Source: Fen-1245 sp963835535
Lineage (GTDB): Bacteria > Gemmatimonadota > Gemmatimonadetes > Gemmatimonadales > JACORV01
Length of the DNA stretch: 64,000 nucleotides
Reading direction: 5' to 3'
Assembly (NCBI GenBank): GCA_963835535.1
Contig: CAWIFL010000002.1
Location: forward strand, 496,001-560,000
The stretch's first letter is position 1. Every line of letters starts with the position of its first letter. Under the pieces are notes generated by a model. It was given only the letters and a program-made list of their open reading frames with translations. It made no database searches and was not told where the DNA came from. Position numbers and translations under genes: made by a program. Shown piece by piece: positions 9,490 to 18,104 of this stretch.

Positions 9490-10475
9490 AGGGCGGCGAA
9501 GACCTCACCGGTCGCGAGGTAACCGGAGAAGATGCGCTCCACCTCGGCGAGCGACTCCACGCGGTGCAGCCGCTCCCGCAGCTGTGCCGCGCCGGGTAGA
9601 CCGCGCACATACCACCCCAAGTGCTTGCGGAACTCCAGCACCGTCTTCGGCGTGTCGCCGTCCAGCTCGAGCGAGAGGCGGGCGTGCTCGAGCGCCGTGG
9701 CGAAGCGCTCCTCCGGCGCCGGGGGCGGCGGCACGGGGAACCCATCCAGCAGGGCGCGCGCGTCGCGGAAGAGCCAGGGATTGCCGAAGGAGCCACGGGC
9801 GATCATCACCCCAGCGCATCCGGTCTCTTCGCGCATCCGCACCACGTCCTCGGCCGTCTTGACGTCGCCGTTCCCGATGACCGGGATGTCGAGAGCCTCG
9901 ACCACCCGGGCGATCTCCTCCCATCGCGCGGAGCCGGAGAACATCTCGGTGCGGGTGCGCGCGTGGAGCGTCAGCGCCCGCGCTCCCGCGTCCCGGCAGC
10001 GGCGCGCGATGCCGACCGGATCCCGGTGCTCTTCGTCCCACCCCGACCGGATCTTCACCGTCACCGGCAGCGCCGTCGCGTCCGACACCGCCCGGATGAT
10101 CCCCGCGACCAGATCGAAGTCCTTGAGGCATCCCGACCCGCCGTTGCGCTTCACCACCTTCTTGACCGGGCACCCGAAGTTGATGTCCACGAACTCCGGC
10201 GCGAACACCTCCGAGACCAGCGCCGCCGCCTCGGCCATCGCCGCCGGCTCGGCGCCGAAGATCTGGATCCCGATCGGACGCTCGGACGCGTCGAACGCCG
10301 CCATCGCGAACGTGCGCTCCCGGCCGCGGCGCAGCCCCTCCGACGAAAGGAACTCCGACACGACCACGTCGGCCCCGAACCGGCGGCACAGGCGCCGGAA
10401 CGGCGCCTCGGAAACGCCGGCCATCGGCGCCAGGTACAGGGGGACGCGGTGCGGGACCGCGTACGGGAAGTCCAT
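9486..10475 (-). CDS. dusB: tRNA-dihydrouridine synthase
   Basis: 329 aa FMN enzyme reducing uridines in the tRNA D-loop. Signature features are LYLAPMAGVSEAPFRR (about 12-27), the catalytic-loop NFGCPVKKVVKRNGGSGCLK, TVKIRSGWDE, LHARTR and GNGDVKTAEDV. Conserved Dus layout: TIM barrel then helical domain. The frame is open upstream to 10652, but Dus homology begins at MDFPYAVPHRVPLYLAP (10475). A promoter lies immediately before that ATG, and the extension would run across the divergent ptsN-like gene. Probably leaderless (see the promoter at 10484). Confidence 0.93.
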   Translation of the reverse strand: MDFPYAVPHRVPLYLAPMAGVSEAPFRRLCRRFGADVVVSEFLSSEGLRRGRERTFAMAAFDASERPIGIQIFGAEPAAMAEAAALVSEVFAPEFVDINFGCPVKKVVKRNGGSGCLKDFDLVAGIIRAVSDATALPVTVKIRSGWDEEHRDPVGIARRCRDAGARALTLHARTRTEMFSGSARWEEIARVVEALDIPVIGNGDVKTAEDVVRMREETGCAGVMIARGSFGNPWLFRDARALLDGFPVPPPPAPEERFATALEHARLSLELDGDTPKTVLEFRKHLGWYVRGLPGAAQLRERLHRVESLAEVERIFSGYLATGEVFAAL

Positions 10476-10483
10476 GCGGCGCA

Positions 10484-10512
10484 AAGCTAAGGCGGGCCAC
10501 GGCGACCGGCAA
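10484..10512 (-). promoter_or_regulatory. Sigma70-type promoter of dusB (leaderless geometry)
   Basis: TTGCCG (10507-10512), 17-nt spacer, TAGCTT (10484-10489) on the - strand. Only 8 nt separate the -10 box from the dusB ATG, so the transcript should begin at or next to the start codon. No Shine-Dalgarno is present. Confidence 0.7.
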
Positions 10513-10520
10513 CGTTGCGT

Positions 10521-10549
10521 TTGACCCGCTCCCGGGCGCTCGATAGGTT
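10521..10549 (+). promoter_or_regulatory. Sigma70-type promoter of the ptsN-like gene (leaderless geometry)
   Basis: TTGACC (10521-10526), 17-nt spacer, TAGGTT (10544-10549); 5 nt later comes ATG 10555. The start point is expected within a base or two of the A of ATG. No ribosome site is visible. Back-to-back with the dusB promoter. Confidence 0.75.
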
Positions 10550-10554
10550 TGGGC

Positions 10555-11007
10555 ATGCAACTACGTGAACTCTTCCGCGAAGACGCCGTCGATCTCGCCC
10601 TCGCCGCCCGCTCCAAGGACGAGGTCCTCAAGGAGCTCATCCGCCTCCTCAAGCTGGACGAGAAGTCGGAGGGAATGCTCTACAAGATGCTCAAGCGCCG
10701 CGAGAACCTCGGCTCCACGGGCGTCGGACGCGGCATCGCGATCCCGCACTGCCGGTCCCTGGTCGTCAACAACCTGCGGCTGGCCTTCGGACGGAAGATG
10801 GAGGGTGTGGACTACAAGGCCATCGACGAAAAGCCGGCGCAGTTCTTCTTCCTCATCGTCGCGCCGCCCCTCGAGGTCTCCAACCAGTACCTGCCGGTGC
10901 TGGGCAAGATCGCCCAGTTCGCGAAGGACGAGGAGGTCGTCCGGCGCCTGGCAGCGCTTCAGACGCCCGCGGACTTCATGAATCTCGTAGGAGAGAAAGG
11001 CGTCTGA
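10555..11007 (+). CDS. PtsN-like EIIA (PTS IIA, fructose/nitrogen type) protein
   Basis: 150 aa, single EIIA-Ntr fold. The phospho-accepting His lies in GIAIPHCRS (about residue 65), the canonical site in EIIA-Ntr/Fru. Other family marks are LLKLDEKSEGMLYKMLKRREN and SNQYLPVLGKIAQF. No other PTS component is nearby, so a regulatory role rather than sugar transport is likely (inference). I chose ATG 10555 over TTG 10549 because the promoter -10 box overlaps the TTG. Confidence 0.88.
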   Translation: MQLRELFREDAVDLALAARSKDEVLKELIRLLKLDEKSEGMLYKMLKRRENLGSTGVGRGIAIPHCRSLVVNNLRLAFGRKMEGVDYKAIDEKPAQFFFLIVAPPLEVSNQYLPVLGKIAQFAKDEEVVRRLAALQTPADFMNLVGEKGV

Positions 11008-11020
11008 GCACGAGGGTCTG

Positions 11021-11090
11021 GGGGTTAGGGGATAGGGGTTAGGGGTTCGAGCTCCCAGGCCCTAACCCCTAACCCCTGCCCCCTAATCCC
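11021..11090. repeat. Self-complementary TTAGGGG repeat hairpin, copy 1
   Basis: The left arm holds GGGGTTAGGGG and GGGGTTAGGGGTT units (11021-11047). The right arm holds their complements CCCTAACCCCTAACCCC and CCCCTAATCCC (11059-11090), with a loop of about 12 nt. The fold gives about 27 near-perfect pairs. It fills the spacer between the convergent ptsN-like gene (ends 11007) and guaA (ends 11099), where it could act as a two-way terminator. A related, longer copy is at 35315-35418. Confidence 0.85.
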
Positions 11091-11098
11091 TGCATCTC

Positions 11099-12658
11099 CT
11101 ACTCCCATTCAATCGTCGCCGGCGGCTTCGAGCTGACGTCGTAGACCACGCGGTTGACGCCCTTGACCTCGTTGATGATCCGCGTAGCGATGCGCCCCAG
11201 CACGTCGTGCGGGAACTGGAACCAGTCGGCGGTCATGCCATCCAGGCTCGTAACGGCCCGGAGCGCCACCACGTCGGCGTAGGTGCGGAAGTCACCCATC
11301 ACCCCGACGGACCGCACCGGCAGGAGCACGGCGAACGCCTGCCAGATGTCGTCGTAGAGCCCCGCCGCCTGGATCTCCTCGAGGTAGATCGCATCGGCGT
11401 GCTGCAGCGTGGCGACGCGCACGGCGTCCACCGGGCCGAGGATGCGCACCGCCAGCCCCGGTCCGGGGAACGGGTGCCGGCGCACGATGGTCTCGGCCAG
11501 GCCCAGCTCCCGCCCCACCGCCCGCACCTCGTCCTTGAACAGCTCCCGCAGCGGCTCGATCAGCGCGAACGGCAGGTTGGGCCGCAGCCCCCCGACGTTG
11601 TGGTGCGTCTTGATCGTGGCCGACGGCCCGCCGCGCGGCGAGACCGACTCGATCACGTCCGGATAGAGCGTCCCCTGCACCAGGAACCCGACGTCCCCGC
11701 CGGCGTCGCGCGCCGCCTCCTCGAACACGTCGATGAAGGTGTGGCCGATGCGGCGCCGCTTCTCCTCAGGCTCGGCGATGTCCGCCAGCGCAGCCAGGAA
11801 GCGCGCGGAGGCGTCCACCACCCGGAGGTCCGTCTTGAGCTCGGCGCGGAAGGTGCGCTCGACCTGCTCGCGCTCGCCCCGCCTGAGCAGGCCATGGTCC
11901 ACGAAGATGCAGGTGAGCTGGTTCCCGATGGCCCGCTGGACCAGCGCCGCGGCCACCGCCGAGTCCACGCCCCCCGAGAGGCCGCAGATGGCGCGGCGGC
12001 TCCCGACCTTCGCCGCGATCTCCCGCACGGACCGCTCGACGAAGTGGCCCGGCGTCCAGTCGGGGGCGGCCCGGCAGATCCGGAACAGGAAATTCTGGAG
12101 GATCTCGGGGCCGCGCGGCGTGTGCGCCACCTCCGGATGGAACTGCACGCCGAACAGCGGCTTCGTCCGGTGCCTGAAGGCCGCCACGGGCGTGTTGCCA
12201 CTCTTGGCCAGCACCTGCCAGTCCGTCCCGGCGGTCTCGACCCGGTCGCCGTGGTTCATCCACACGGGCGTGCGCGTGCCCGGCGGGAAGCCCTCGAACA
12301 GCTCGTCCCCGTCCACCACCTCCAGGTCCGCCCGGCCGTATTCGCGCTCGTTGGCGGGCTCGACGCGGAGGCCCGACAGGTGCGCCAGGACCTGCATGCC
12401 GTAGCAGATGCCCAGCACCGGGGCGCCCAGCTCCAGGACGCCCTTGTCCACGGTCGGCACGCCTTCGTCGTAGACGGAGCTGGGCCCGCCGGAGAGGATG
12501 ATGCCGGTCGGCGCGAACGAGCGCACCCACGCCAGGTCGCGTGACGGGTGGATCTCGCAGTACACGTGCGCCTCGCGCACACGCCTCGCGATGAGCTGCG
12601 TGTACTGCCCGCCGAGATCGACGATGAGGATCTTCTGTGTCAGTACGCCTTCGCCCAC
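11099..12658 (-). CDS. guaA: GMP synthase (glutamine-hydrolysing)
   Basis: Converts XMP to GMP. Class I glutaminase domain at the N terminus (GICYGMQVLAHL with the nucleophilic Cys; HPEVAHTP with the His), then the ATP-pyrophosphatase domain (GLSGGVDSAVAA), then the dimerisation domain ending VVYDVSSKPPATIEWE. No ATG is available. A GTG at 12658 gives 519 aa and overlaps proS by 19 nt. The conserved homology (TQKILIVDLGGQYTQLIARR) begins exactly at CTG 12643, which overlaps the proS stop as CTGA. The true start is therefore uncertain between these two. Confidence 0.96.
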   Translation of the reverse strand: MGEGVLTQKILIVDLGGQYTQLIARRVREAHVYCEIHPSRDLAWVRSFAPTGIILSGGPSSVYDEGVPTVDKGVLELGAPVLGICYGMQVLAHLSGLRVEPANEREYGRADLEVVDGDELFEGFPPGTRTPVWMNHGDRVETAGTDWQVLAKSGNTPVAAFRHRTKPLFGVQFHPEVAHTPRGPEILQNFLFRICRAAPDWTPGHFVERSVREIAAKVGSRRAICGLSGGVDSAVAAALVQRAIGNQLTCIFVDHGLLRRGEREQVERTFRAELKTDLRVVDASARFLAALADIAEPEEKRRRIGHTFIDVFEEAARDAGGDVGFLVQGTLYPDVIESVSPRGGPSATIKTHHNVGGLRPNLPFALIEPLRELFKDEVRAVGRELGLAETIVRRHPFPGPGLAVRILGPVDAVRVATLQHADAIYLEEIQAAGLYDDIWQAFAVLLPVRSVGVMGDFRTYADVVALRAVTSLDGMTADWFQFPHDVLGRIATRIINEVKGVNRVVYDVSSKPPATIEWE

Positions 12659-14085
12659 ACGGCCTCTGTCACCGACGCCGCGCCGCACCAGACGCATCGT
12701 GCCGGCGGCGACGGCGAGCGGAACTCTGCGTCGGGGAGGACGCGGACGGTCGCCTTCGTCGCCTCCTTGATGGCGTTCTCGCAGGCGACCGAGCCGCAGA
12801 AACCGCCGTAGGCGAAGCCGCCGGGCCCGTCCATCATCGCGATCAACTCGTCCTTCGAGACCCCGCGGCGGCTGTTGGCCTCGCGCCGCTCGAGCGCGGT
12901 GCGGTAGAGCCCGGCCTGGATCTCGTCCAGGGCCGTCGCGACCCCGGCGGCGAGGCCGGTCAGCGGGATCGGCGACTTGCCTCCGGTGCGCCGGGCGGCG
13001 AAGACCTGCCCCTTCGCCACGTCCTTGGGCCCGACCTCGAGCCGCAGGGGGACGCCCCTGCCCTCCCACTCGTAGTACTTGGCGCCCGGCTTCATCCCCT
13101 CGCGGGCGTCCAGCTCGACCCGGAGCCCCACCGCCTTGAGCTCGCGCACCGCCCGCTCGGTCACCTCGCCGACGGCCCCACGCTCCGTGTCCGACCGGTA
13201 GATCGGCACCACCACCACCTGCGTCGGCGCGAGCTTCGGCGGACACACGATGCCGACGTCGTCGCCGTGCGTCATGACCAGCCCGCCCACGAGCCGCGTC
13301 GAGACGCCCCACGAGGTGTTCCAGACGTAATCCAGCCCGCCGGCCGCCGTCTGGTACTGCACCTCGAAGGCGCGCGCGAAGTTCTGGCCGAGGTTGTGCG
13401 ACGTGCCCGCCTGAATGGACTTGTTGTCCTGCATCAGCGCCTCGACCGCGTAGGTCCTGAGCGCCCCGGCGAACTTCTCCGTCGCGGTCTTGACCCCCGT
13501 GATCACCGGCATCGCCATCCACTCCTCGGCGAAGCGGCGGTACACGCCGAGCATTTGCCGCGTCTCCCGCTCCGCGTCGGCCTCGTCCACGTGCGCGGTG
13601 TGCCCTTCCTGCCAGAGGAACTCCGTCGTCCGGAGGAACAGGCGGGTCCGCATCTCCCAGCGCACGATGTTGCACCACTGGTTGATGAGCAGGGGGAGAT
13701 CGCGGTACGACTGGATCCACTTGGCGAACGACGCGTAGATGATCGTCTCCGACGTGGGCCGCACGACCAGCGGCTCCTCCAGCTCCTTGCCGCCGGCCCG
13801 CGTCACCACCGCCACCTCGGGGGCGAACCCCTCGACGTGCTCCGCCTCCTTCTGGAGGAAGGACTGCGGGATGAACAGGGGGAAATAGGCGTTCCGGTGC
13901 CCGGTGTCCTTGAACATCCTGTCGAGGGCACCCTGCATCAGCTCCCAAATGGCGTAGCCGTTCGGGCGGATCACCATGCAGCCGCGCACGGCCGAATAGT
14001 CCGCCAGCTCGGCGCGCATCACCGCCTCGTTGTACCACGCCGAAAAGTCCTTCGCGCGCGGCGTGAGGCCCTGGTCCTCGCTCAC
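12640..14085 (-). CDS. proS: Prolyl-tRNA synthetase, archaeal/eukaryotic-like short form
   Basis: 481 aa class II synthetase charging tRNA-Pro. Motif 2/3 context is visible in RPTSETIIY (about 113-121), WCNIVRWEMRTRLFLRTTEF, and GTSHNLGQNFARAF. The C terminus ends in Tyr (VWAKAY), as in type 3 (archaeal/eukaryotic-like) ProRS. The editing insertion of the E. coli-type enzyme is absent. GTG 14085 is chosen: it overlaps the lipoprotein stop as GTGA and has GGAGGGAAGG upstream. The longer frame to 14202 has no ProRS homology. Confidence 0.95.
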   Translation of the reverse strand: MSEDQGLTPRAKDFSAWYNEAVMRAELADYSAVRGCMVIRPNGYAIWELMQGALDRMFKDTGHRNAYFPLFIPQSFLQKEAEHVEGFAPEVAVVTRAGGKELEEPLVVRPTSETIIYASFAKWIQSYRDLPLLINQWCNIVRWEMRTRLFLRTTEFLWQEGHTAHVDEADAERETRQMLGVYRRFAEEWMAMPVITGVKTATEKFAGALRTYAVEALMQDNKSIQAGTSHNLGQNFARAFEVQYQTAAGGLDYVWNTSWGVSTRLVGGLVMTHGDDVGIVCPPKLAPTQVVVVPIYRSDTERGAVGEVTERAVRELKAVGLRVELDAREGMKPGAKYYEWEGRGVPLRLEVGPKDVAKGQVFAARRTGGKSPIPLTGLAAGVATALDEIQAGLYRTALERREANSRRGVSKDELIAMMDGPGGFAYGGFCGSVACENAIKEATKATVRVLPDAEFRSPSPPARCVWCGAASVTEAVWAKAY

Positions 14086-14576
14086 TGCGGTCCTTCCCTC
14101 CCTGGATGCGTGCGCAGATCCGGCATGAACACCACCTCGGTGTGGTGCGCGGAGCGCGCCGTGCTGGCCGAGACGTCGTCCCAGCCACCGGCCGGGATCC
14201 ACTCGAGGTACGCGAACGGGACCAGCCCGGGCCCTCCGCGGTCTCCGTGCCCCGGTACGGGCGGCAGGTACCCGAGGACCCGCACCGCGGCCACGGTAGT
14301 GTCGCGCCGCGCGTCGTCGGCCACCGCCTCCATCGCGGCGCGGGCCGCCGTCCGCTCGGCGCCCTCCAGGACCACGCTCACGACCAGGCGCGTGACGCCG
14401 GAAGCCACCGTGTCCGGACGCCGGCTGAATACCGCGTGCAACGGGCTGCCGGCGCTGTCGCGGGAGGCGTGGGGAGAGGCGCCGGCGCCGGTCCGCGCCG
14501 GCGGGGAATTCCCATGCTCCAGCGCGCAGCCCGCGAGCACCAGGGCCGCGAGCGCGGCGGGGAGGCTAGAACGCAT
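14082..14576 (-). CDS. Hypothetical lipoprotein between hisS and proS
   Basis: 164 aa. The signal peptide has a clear lipobox (VLAGC, Cys about residue 17). The mature part has a Pro/Gly/Ser-rich linker, then a compact region with TRLVVSVVLEGAERTAA and VAAVRVLGYLPPVP. No domain recognised. It overlaps hisS by 11 nt (ATG inside the hisS 3' end) and proS by 4 nt (GTGA), so its translation is coupled to both synthetases. Function unknown. Confidence 0.75.
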   Translation of the reverse strand: MRSSLPAALAALVLAGCALEHGNSPPARTGAGASPHASRDSAGSPLHAVFSRRPDTVASGVTRLVVSVVLEGAERTAARAAMEAVADDARRDTTVAAVRVLGYLPPVPGHGDRGGPGLVPFAYLEWIPAGGWDDVSASTARSAHHTEVVFMPDLRTHPGREGPQ

Positions 14577-15840
14577 AGTCCTTCGCCAGATCCGCGAGGC
14601 TCGCCCGGCGCTCGGCCCCCGTCGCCAGCGTGCGCACGACCGCCTGCCCCGCGGCGCGCTCCTCAGGCCCGAGGACCACCGCCGCGCGCGCCCCGCGCGC
14701 CGCCGCCAGCTCCAGCTGCTTCCCCAGCGCCTGCTTCTTGAGCGCGAACTCCACGCGGACCCCCCGGTCGCGGAGCGCGTGCGCCAGCGCCAGCGCGGCG
14801 GGGCGATCCTCCTCGGTCACCGTCGCGACGAAGACCGCCACCACCGGCTCGGGCCTCGGCGGCCCGTCGCGCTCCTCGATCAGCTCCCCCAGGACGACGT
14901 CCCCCATCCCGAAGCCCACGCAGGGCAGGTCCACCCCACCGACCTGCTTGAGCAGCTCGTCGTAGCGCCCGCCGCCGCAGATGGCGCGCAGGGAGCGCTG
15001 GGCATCGAACAGCTCGAACACGACGCCGGTGTAGTACGCCAGGCCCCGGACGATGCGGAAATCCGCGTCCACGAACGCCCCGAGGCCCATCGCGCCCAGG
15101 TGATCGAGGCACTCGCGCAGGGGCGCAGCGGCCGGACGCGCCAACAGCTCGGCGGGGTCGTCAAGCCGGGCAGCGAAGGCCATCACCGCGTCGGCCGTCG
15201 AGCGTCCCTTCGCGCCACCGAACGCCGTCTCCAGGGCCTCCCGGGTCGCCTCGGGTGCCCGCTCGAACTTGTCGAGCGCCGCGAGGGCAGCCGGCACGAT
15301 CTCCGCCGGCACCCCCAGATCGCCGGTCAGCGCGTCAGACAGGACGCGGCGGTCGGACACGCGCGCCCGCACGTCGCCCGGGCCGAAGCCGAGGGCGCGC
15401 ACGATGTCCACCGCTGCGCCGATCACCTCCGCGTCGGCCAGCGGCCCCGCCTCGCCGATGATGTCCATGTTCAGCTGGAAGTGCTCGCGCAGCCGGCCGC
15501 GCTGCTGCCGCTCGTACCGGAACAGCTGCGGGAGGGAGAACCACCGGATGGGCTTCTTCAGCCGCGCCGCGTGCTGCGCGACCATCCGGGCCAGGGTCGG
15601 CGTCATCTCCGGCCGCAGGGTCACCTCGCGGCCGCCCTTGTCCGTGAAGTTGTAGAGCTGCTCGACGATCTCCTCGCCGCTCTTGCGCGTGTACAGCTCC
15701 AGCGGCTCGAGCGGCGGCCCGTCGTACTCCTCGAAGCCGTAGCGCGCGGCCACTTCGCGCCACACAGCAAAAATGTGACGGCGCCGCGCTAGGGCGTCGG
15801 GAAATGCATCGCGAAACCCCGGCAGAGCCGTCACATTCAT
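14566..15840 (-). CDS. hisS: Histidyl-tRNA synthetase
   Basis: 424 aa class II synthetase. Visible motifs: LPGFRDAFPD at the N terminus, TLRPEMTPTLARM (motif 2 area), WFSLPQLFRYERQQRGRLREHFQ, and the His-binding IVRGLAYYTGVVFELF; GGGRYDEL follows. A C-terminal anticodon domain begins about residue 325. In GLAYYTG the position often occupied by Asp (GLDYYT) is Ala here. ATG 15840 is the first start with homology and lies directly after a promoter, with no Shine-Dalgarno. The frame runs on through folC antiparallel codons and is not used. Confidence 0.95.
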   Translation of the reverse strand: MNVTALPGFRDAFPDALARRRHIFAVWREVAARYGFEEYDGPPLEPLELYTRKSGEEIVEQLYNFTDKGGREVTLRPEMTPTLARMVAQHAARLKKPIRWFSLPQLFRYERQQRGRLREHFQLNMDIIGEAGPLADAEVIGAAVDIVRALGFGPGDVRARVSDRRVLSDALTGDLGVPAEIVPAALAALDKFERAPEATREALETAFGGAKGRSTADAVMAFAARLDDPAELLARPAAAPLRECLDHLGAMGLGAFVDADFRIVRGLAYYTGVVFELFDAQRSLRAICGGGRYDELLKQVGGVDLPCVGFGMGDVVLGELIEERDGPPRPEPVVAVFVATVTEEDRPAALALAHALRDRGVRVEFALKKQALGKQLELAAARGARAAVVLGPEERAAGQAVVRTLATGAERRASLADLAKDYAF

Positions 15841-15845
15841 GCACG

Positions 15846-15875
15846 AATCTAGCCGAGCGGCGGAGCTCCGGGCAA
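15846..15875 (-). promoter_or_regulatory. hisS promoter using the folC stop codon as -10 box
   Basis: TTGCCC (15870-15875), 18-nt spacer, TAGATT (15846-15851) on the - strand. The TAG is the folC stop. Five nt later comes the hisS ATG, so the message should be leaderless. Confidence 0.68.
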
Positions 15876-17156
15876 GCGAGACATCGCGTCGCCGACGGTG
15901 TGGAACGAGCCCGTCACGAGCACCGTGGCGGCGCGCCGCGCCGCTCCGTCGAGCGCGCGGGCAAAGTCCGGCTCGACGGCAGCGTCCATGCCCCGCTCGC
16001 GCGCCCAGCGGGACACCTCGTCCAGGTCCCACGCCCGATCCGGAGGGGCACTTGGCGCGCGCGTCAGGACCAGCGCGTCCACCGCGCCCGCGAGCGTCTC
16101 CAGCATCTCGCGCCACGCCTTGTCCCTGAGGACCGAGACGACCCCCACGAGTGGTCGCGGTGGACGGACCGTGTCGAGCACCCCCGCGAGCGCCCGCGCG
16201 CCGTCCGGGTTGTGCGCCACGTCGAAGATCCACTTCCCCCATCGGTCGAAGCGGCCCGGCACGCGCGCCGCCCGGAGCGCGGCCCGGAGTTCCTCCTCCG
16301 CCACCGGAAACGCGGCGCCGGCCAGTTCCGCGAGCCGCAGCGCCAGCAGGGCGTTCTCCGCCTGGTACGCGCCGGCCAATCCGATCTCCAGCCCTTCGTA
16401 GCGGCGCACCGGCGTCGTGGCGTCGAACCGGACGCCGGAGCCGTCCGCGACCACCCGCGCCAGGTGGCTCCCGGGTTCCAAGTGCTCCGCCCCGGCTCCG
16501 CGCCTCCACGCCTCCGCCAGCAGCACCTCGGCCACGGCCGCGTCCGCTTCCGTCGTGACGAAGGGCACGCCCGGCTTGGCGATCCCCGCCTTCTCCCGCG
16601 CGATGCTCGGGCGGTCGCTGCCCAGGTACTCGGTGTGCTCGATGGCGATGCGCGTGACGCCGCTGGCCAGCGGCGTGATCACGTTGGTCGCGTCGAGCCG
16701 CCCGCCGAGTCCGACCTCGACGACCGCGACCTCGACGCCGCGCGCCGCGAAGTCCGCGAACGCCAAGGCCGTCGAGATCTCGAAAAAGGTGGCGCCGAGA
16801 CGGACGGCCGGCTCCTCCAGCCGGGCCGCCCAGCAGGTCACCGCGTCCTCCGAGATGGGGGCGCCGTCCACCAGCACCCGCTCGCGGAACGACACCAGGT
16901 GCGGCGACGTGTAGAGCCCCACCCGCCAGCCGCCGGCGCGCAGGATCTCCGCCACCATCGTCGAGACCGACCCCTTGCCGTTGGTCCCGCCGACGTGGAC
17001 GGCGGCGAAGTGCCGCTCCGGATGGCCGAGCGATGCCAAGAGGGCCTCGGTCGTCTCGAGGCCCCATTTGATCCCACCCGTCGTCCTAGGATAGAGAAAC
17101 CGGCAGGCGTCTTCGAACGATTGGACCGTCAGGAGGCCCGCTCCCCTTCGATGCAC
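15849..17156 (-). CDS. folC: Dihydrofolate/folylpolyglutamate synthase
   Basis: Adds glutamate to dihydropteroate/folates. Mur-ligase-like ATPase with HVGGTNGKGSVSTM (P-loop, about 45-58 from CTG 17132), YTSPHLVSFRERV, EVGLGGRLDATN and FDVAHNPDG in the C-terminal domain. There is no ATG near the start: GTG 17156 gives 435 aa. CTG 17132 overlaps the accD stop (CTGA), sits 8 nt after AAGGGGAG and matches the usual N terminus better. I give the longer frame; the start is uncertain. The stop TAG forms the hisS -10 box. Confidence 0.93.
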   Translation of the reverse strand: MHRRGAGLLTVQSFEDACRFLYPRTTGGIKWGLETTEALLASLGHPERHFAAVHVGGTNGKGSVSTMVAEILRAGGWRVGLYTSPHLVSFRERVLVDGAPISEDAVTCWAARLEEPAVRLGATFFEISTALAFADFAARGVEVAVVEVGLGGRLDATNVITPLASGVTRIAIEHTEYLGSDRPSIAREKAGIAKPGVPFVTTEADAAVAEVLLAEAWRRGAGAEHLEPGSHLARVVADGSGVRFDATTPVRRYEGLEIGLAGAYQAENALLALRLAELAGAAFPVAEEELRAALRAARVPGRFDRWGKWIFDVAHNPDGARALAGVLDTVRPPRPLVGVVSVLRDKAWREMLETLAGAVDALVLTRAPSAPPDRAWDLDEVSRWARERGMDAAVEPDFARALDGAARRAATVLVTGSFHTVGDAMSRLPGAPPLG

Positions 17157-17992
17157 GGCCTCCGCAGCAGCAGGCGCACCAGCTGGGCGCAGGTCGGAGC
17201 GAGCCGCCCGCGCGGTACCACCGCGTCGAGCATCCCCCGCTCGAGGAGGAACTCGGCGGTCTGGAACCCCTCGGGCAGGTCCTGGCCGATCGTCTGCTTG
17301 ATCACCCGGGCCCCGGCGAACCCGATCACGGCACCGGGCTCGGCGATGATCACGTCCCCCTGGAAGGCGTACGACGCCGACACGCCGCCGGTCGTCGGGT
17401 TCGTCAGCACCGAGATGAACGGGAGGCCCGCCTCCCGCAGCTCGGCCACCACCACGGAGGTCTTCGCCAGCTGCATCAGGGAGAGGACCCCCTCCTGCAT
17501 CCGCGCTCCGCCGGAAGCCGACACGATGATCAGGGGTCCTCGCTCCGCCAGCGCCCGCCGCCCCAGCCGGACGATCTTCTCCCCCACGACCGAGCCCATC
17601 GAGCCGCCCATGAACTTGAAGTCCATGACGCCCAGGAAGATCGGCTCCCCTTCCAGGGTCGCCGCCCCGGTGCGCACCGCTTCCTCCGGGCCGGCCTTCT
17701 TCACGGCGGCCGCCAGGCGGTCCTCGTAGGAGTCGAAGCCCAGAGCATCCACCGAGCGGAGAAGCTGGTCCATCGGGCTCCACGTCCCCTCGTCCGTCAG
17801 CAGGGCGATGTACTGGGCGGCGTCTATCCGGCGGTGGTGCCCGCAGTTCGGGCACACCCCGAAGCCCCGCTCGAACTTCTCCTTGACGTCCACATGGCCG
17901 CATTCCTCGCACTTGTCCCAGACGTCGGCCGGGATCTCCAGCCGCTCGCGCTGCGACGTACGGGGACGTCGGTCTTTGCGGAACCAGGCCAT
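17129..17992 (-). CDS. accD: Acetyl-CoA carboxylase carboxyltransferase subunit beta
   Basis: 287 aa. The N-terminal zinc ribbon CEECGHVDVKEKF...CPNCGHHRR (about 27-55) is diagnostic for AccD. The crotonase-like carboxyltransferase domain shows VMDFKFMGGSMGSVVGEK, SASGGARMQEG and TNPTTGGVSASYA. With AccA (not in this window) it carboxylates acetyl-CoA for fatty-acid synthesis. ATG 17992 (MAWFRK) is the family start; a GTG two codons earlier is possible. folC follows and overlaps, a common accD-folC pairing. Confidence 0.96.
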   Translation of the reverse strand: MAWFRKDRRPRTSQRERLEIPADVWDKCEECGHVDVKEKFERGFGVCPNCGHHRRIDAAQYIALLTDEGTWSPMDQLLRSVDALGFDSYEDRLAAAVKKAGPEEAVRTGAATLEGEPIFLGVMDFKFMGGSMGSVVGEKIVRLGRRALAERGPLIIVSASGGARMQEGVLSLMQLAKTSVVVAELREAGLPFISVLTNPTTGGVSASYAFQGDVIIAEPGAVIGFAGARVIKQTIGQDLPEGFQTAEFLLERGMLDAVVPRGRLAPTCAQLVRLLLRRPCIEGERAS

Positions 17993-18104
17993 GGGCACGG
18001 GAGCGATGGGGTCAGAGGTCGGCGGGGGCCGCGGGGCCCCCCGGGGAACCGCTCAATTTGAGAGGAGAGCCGGTCGAGCGCCAGAGCGATTCTGTAACTC
18101 GTTG

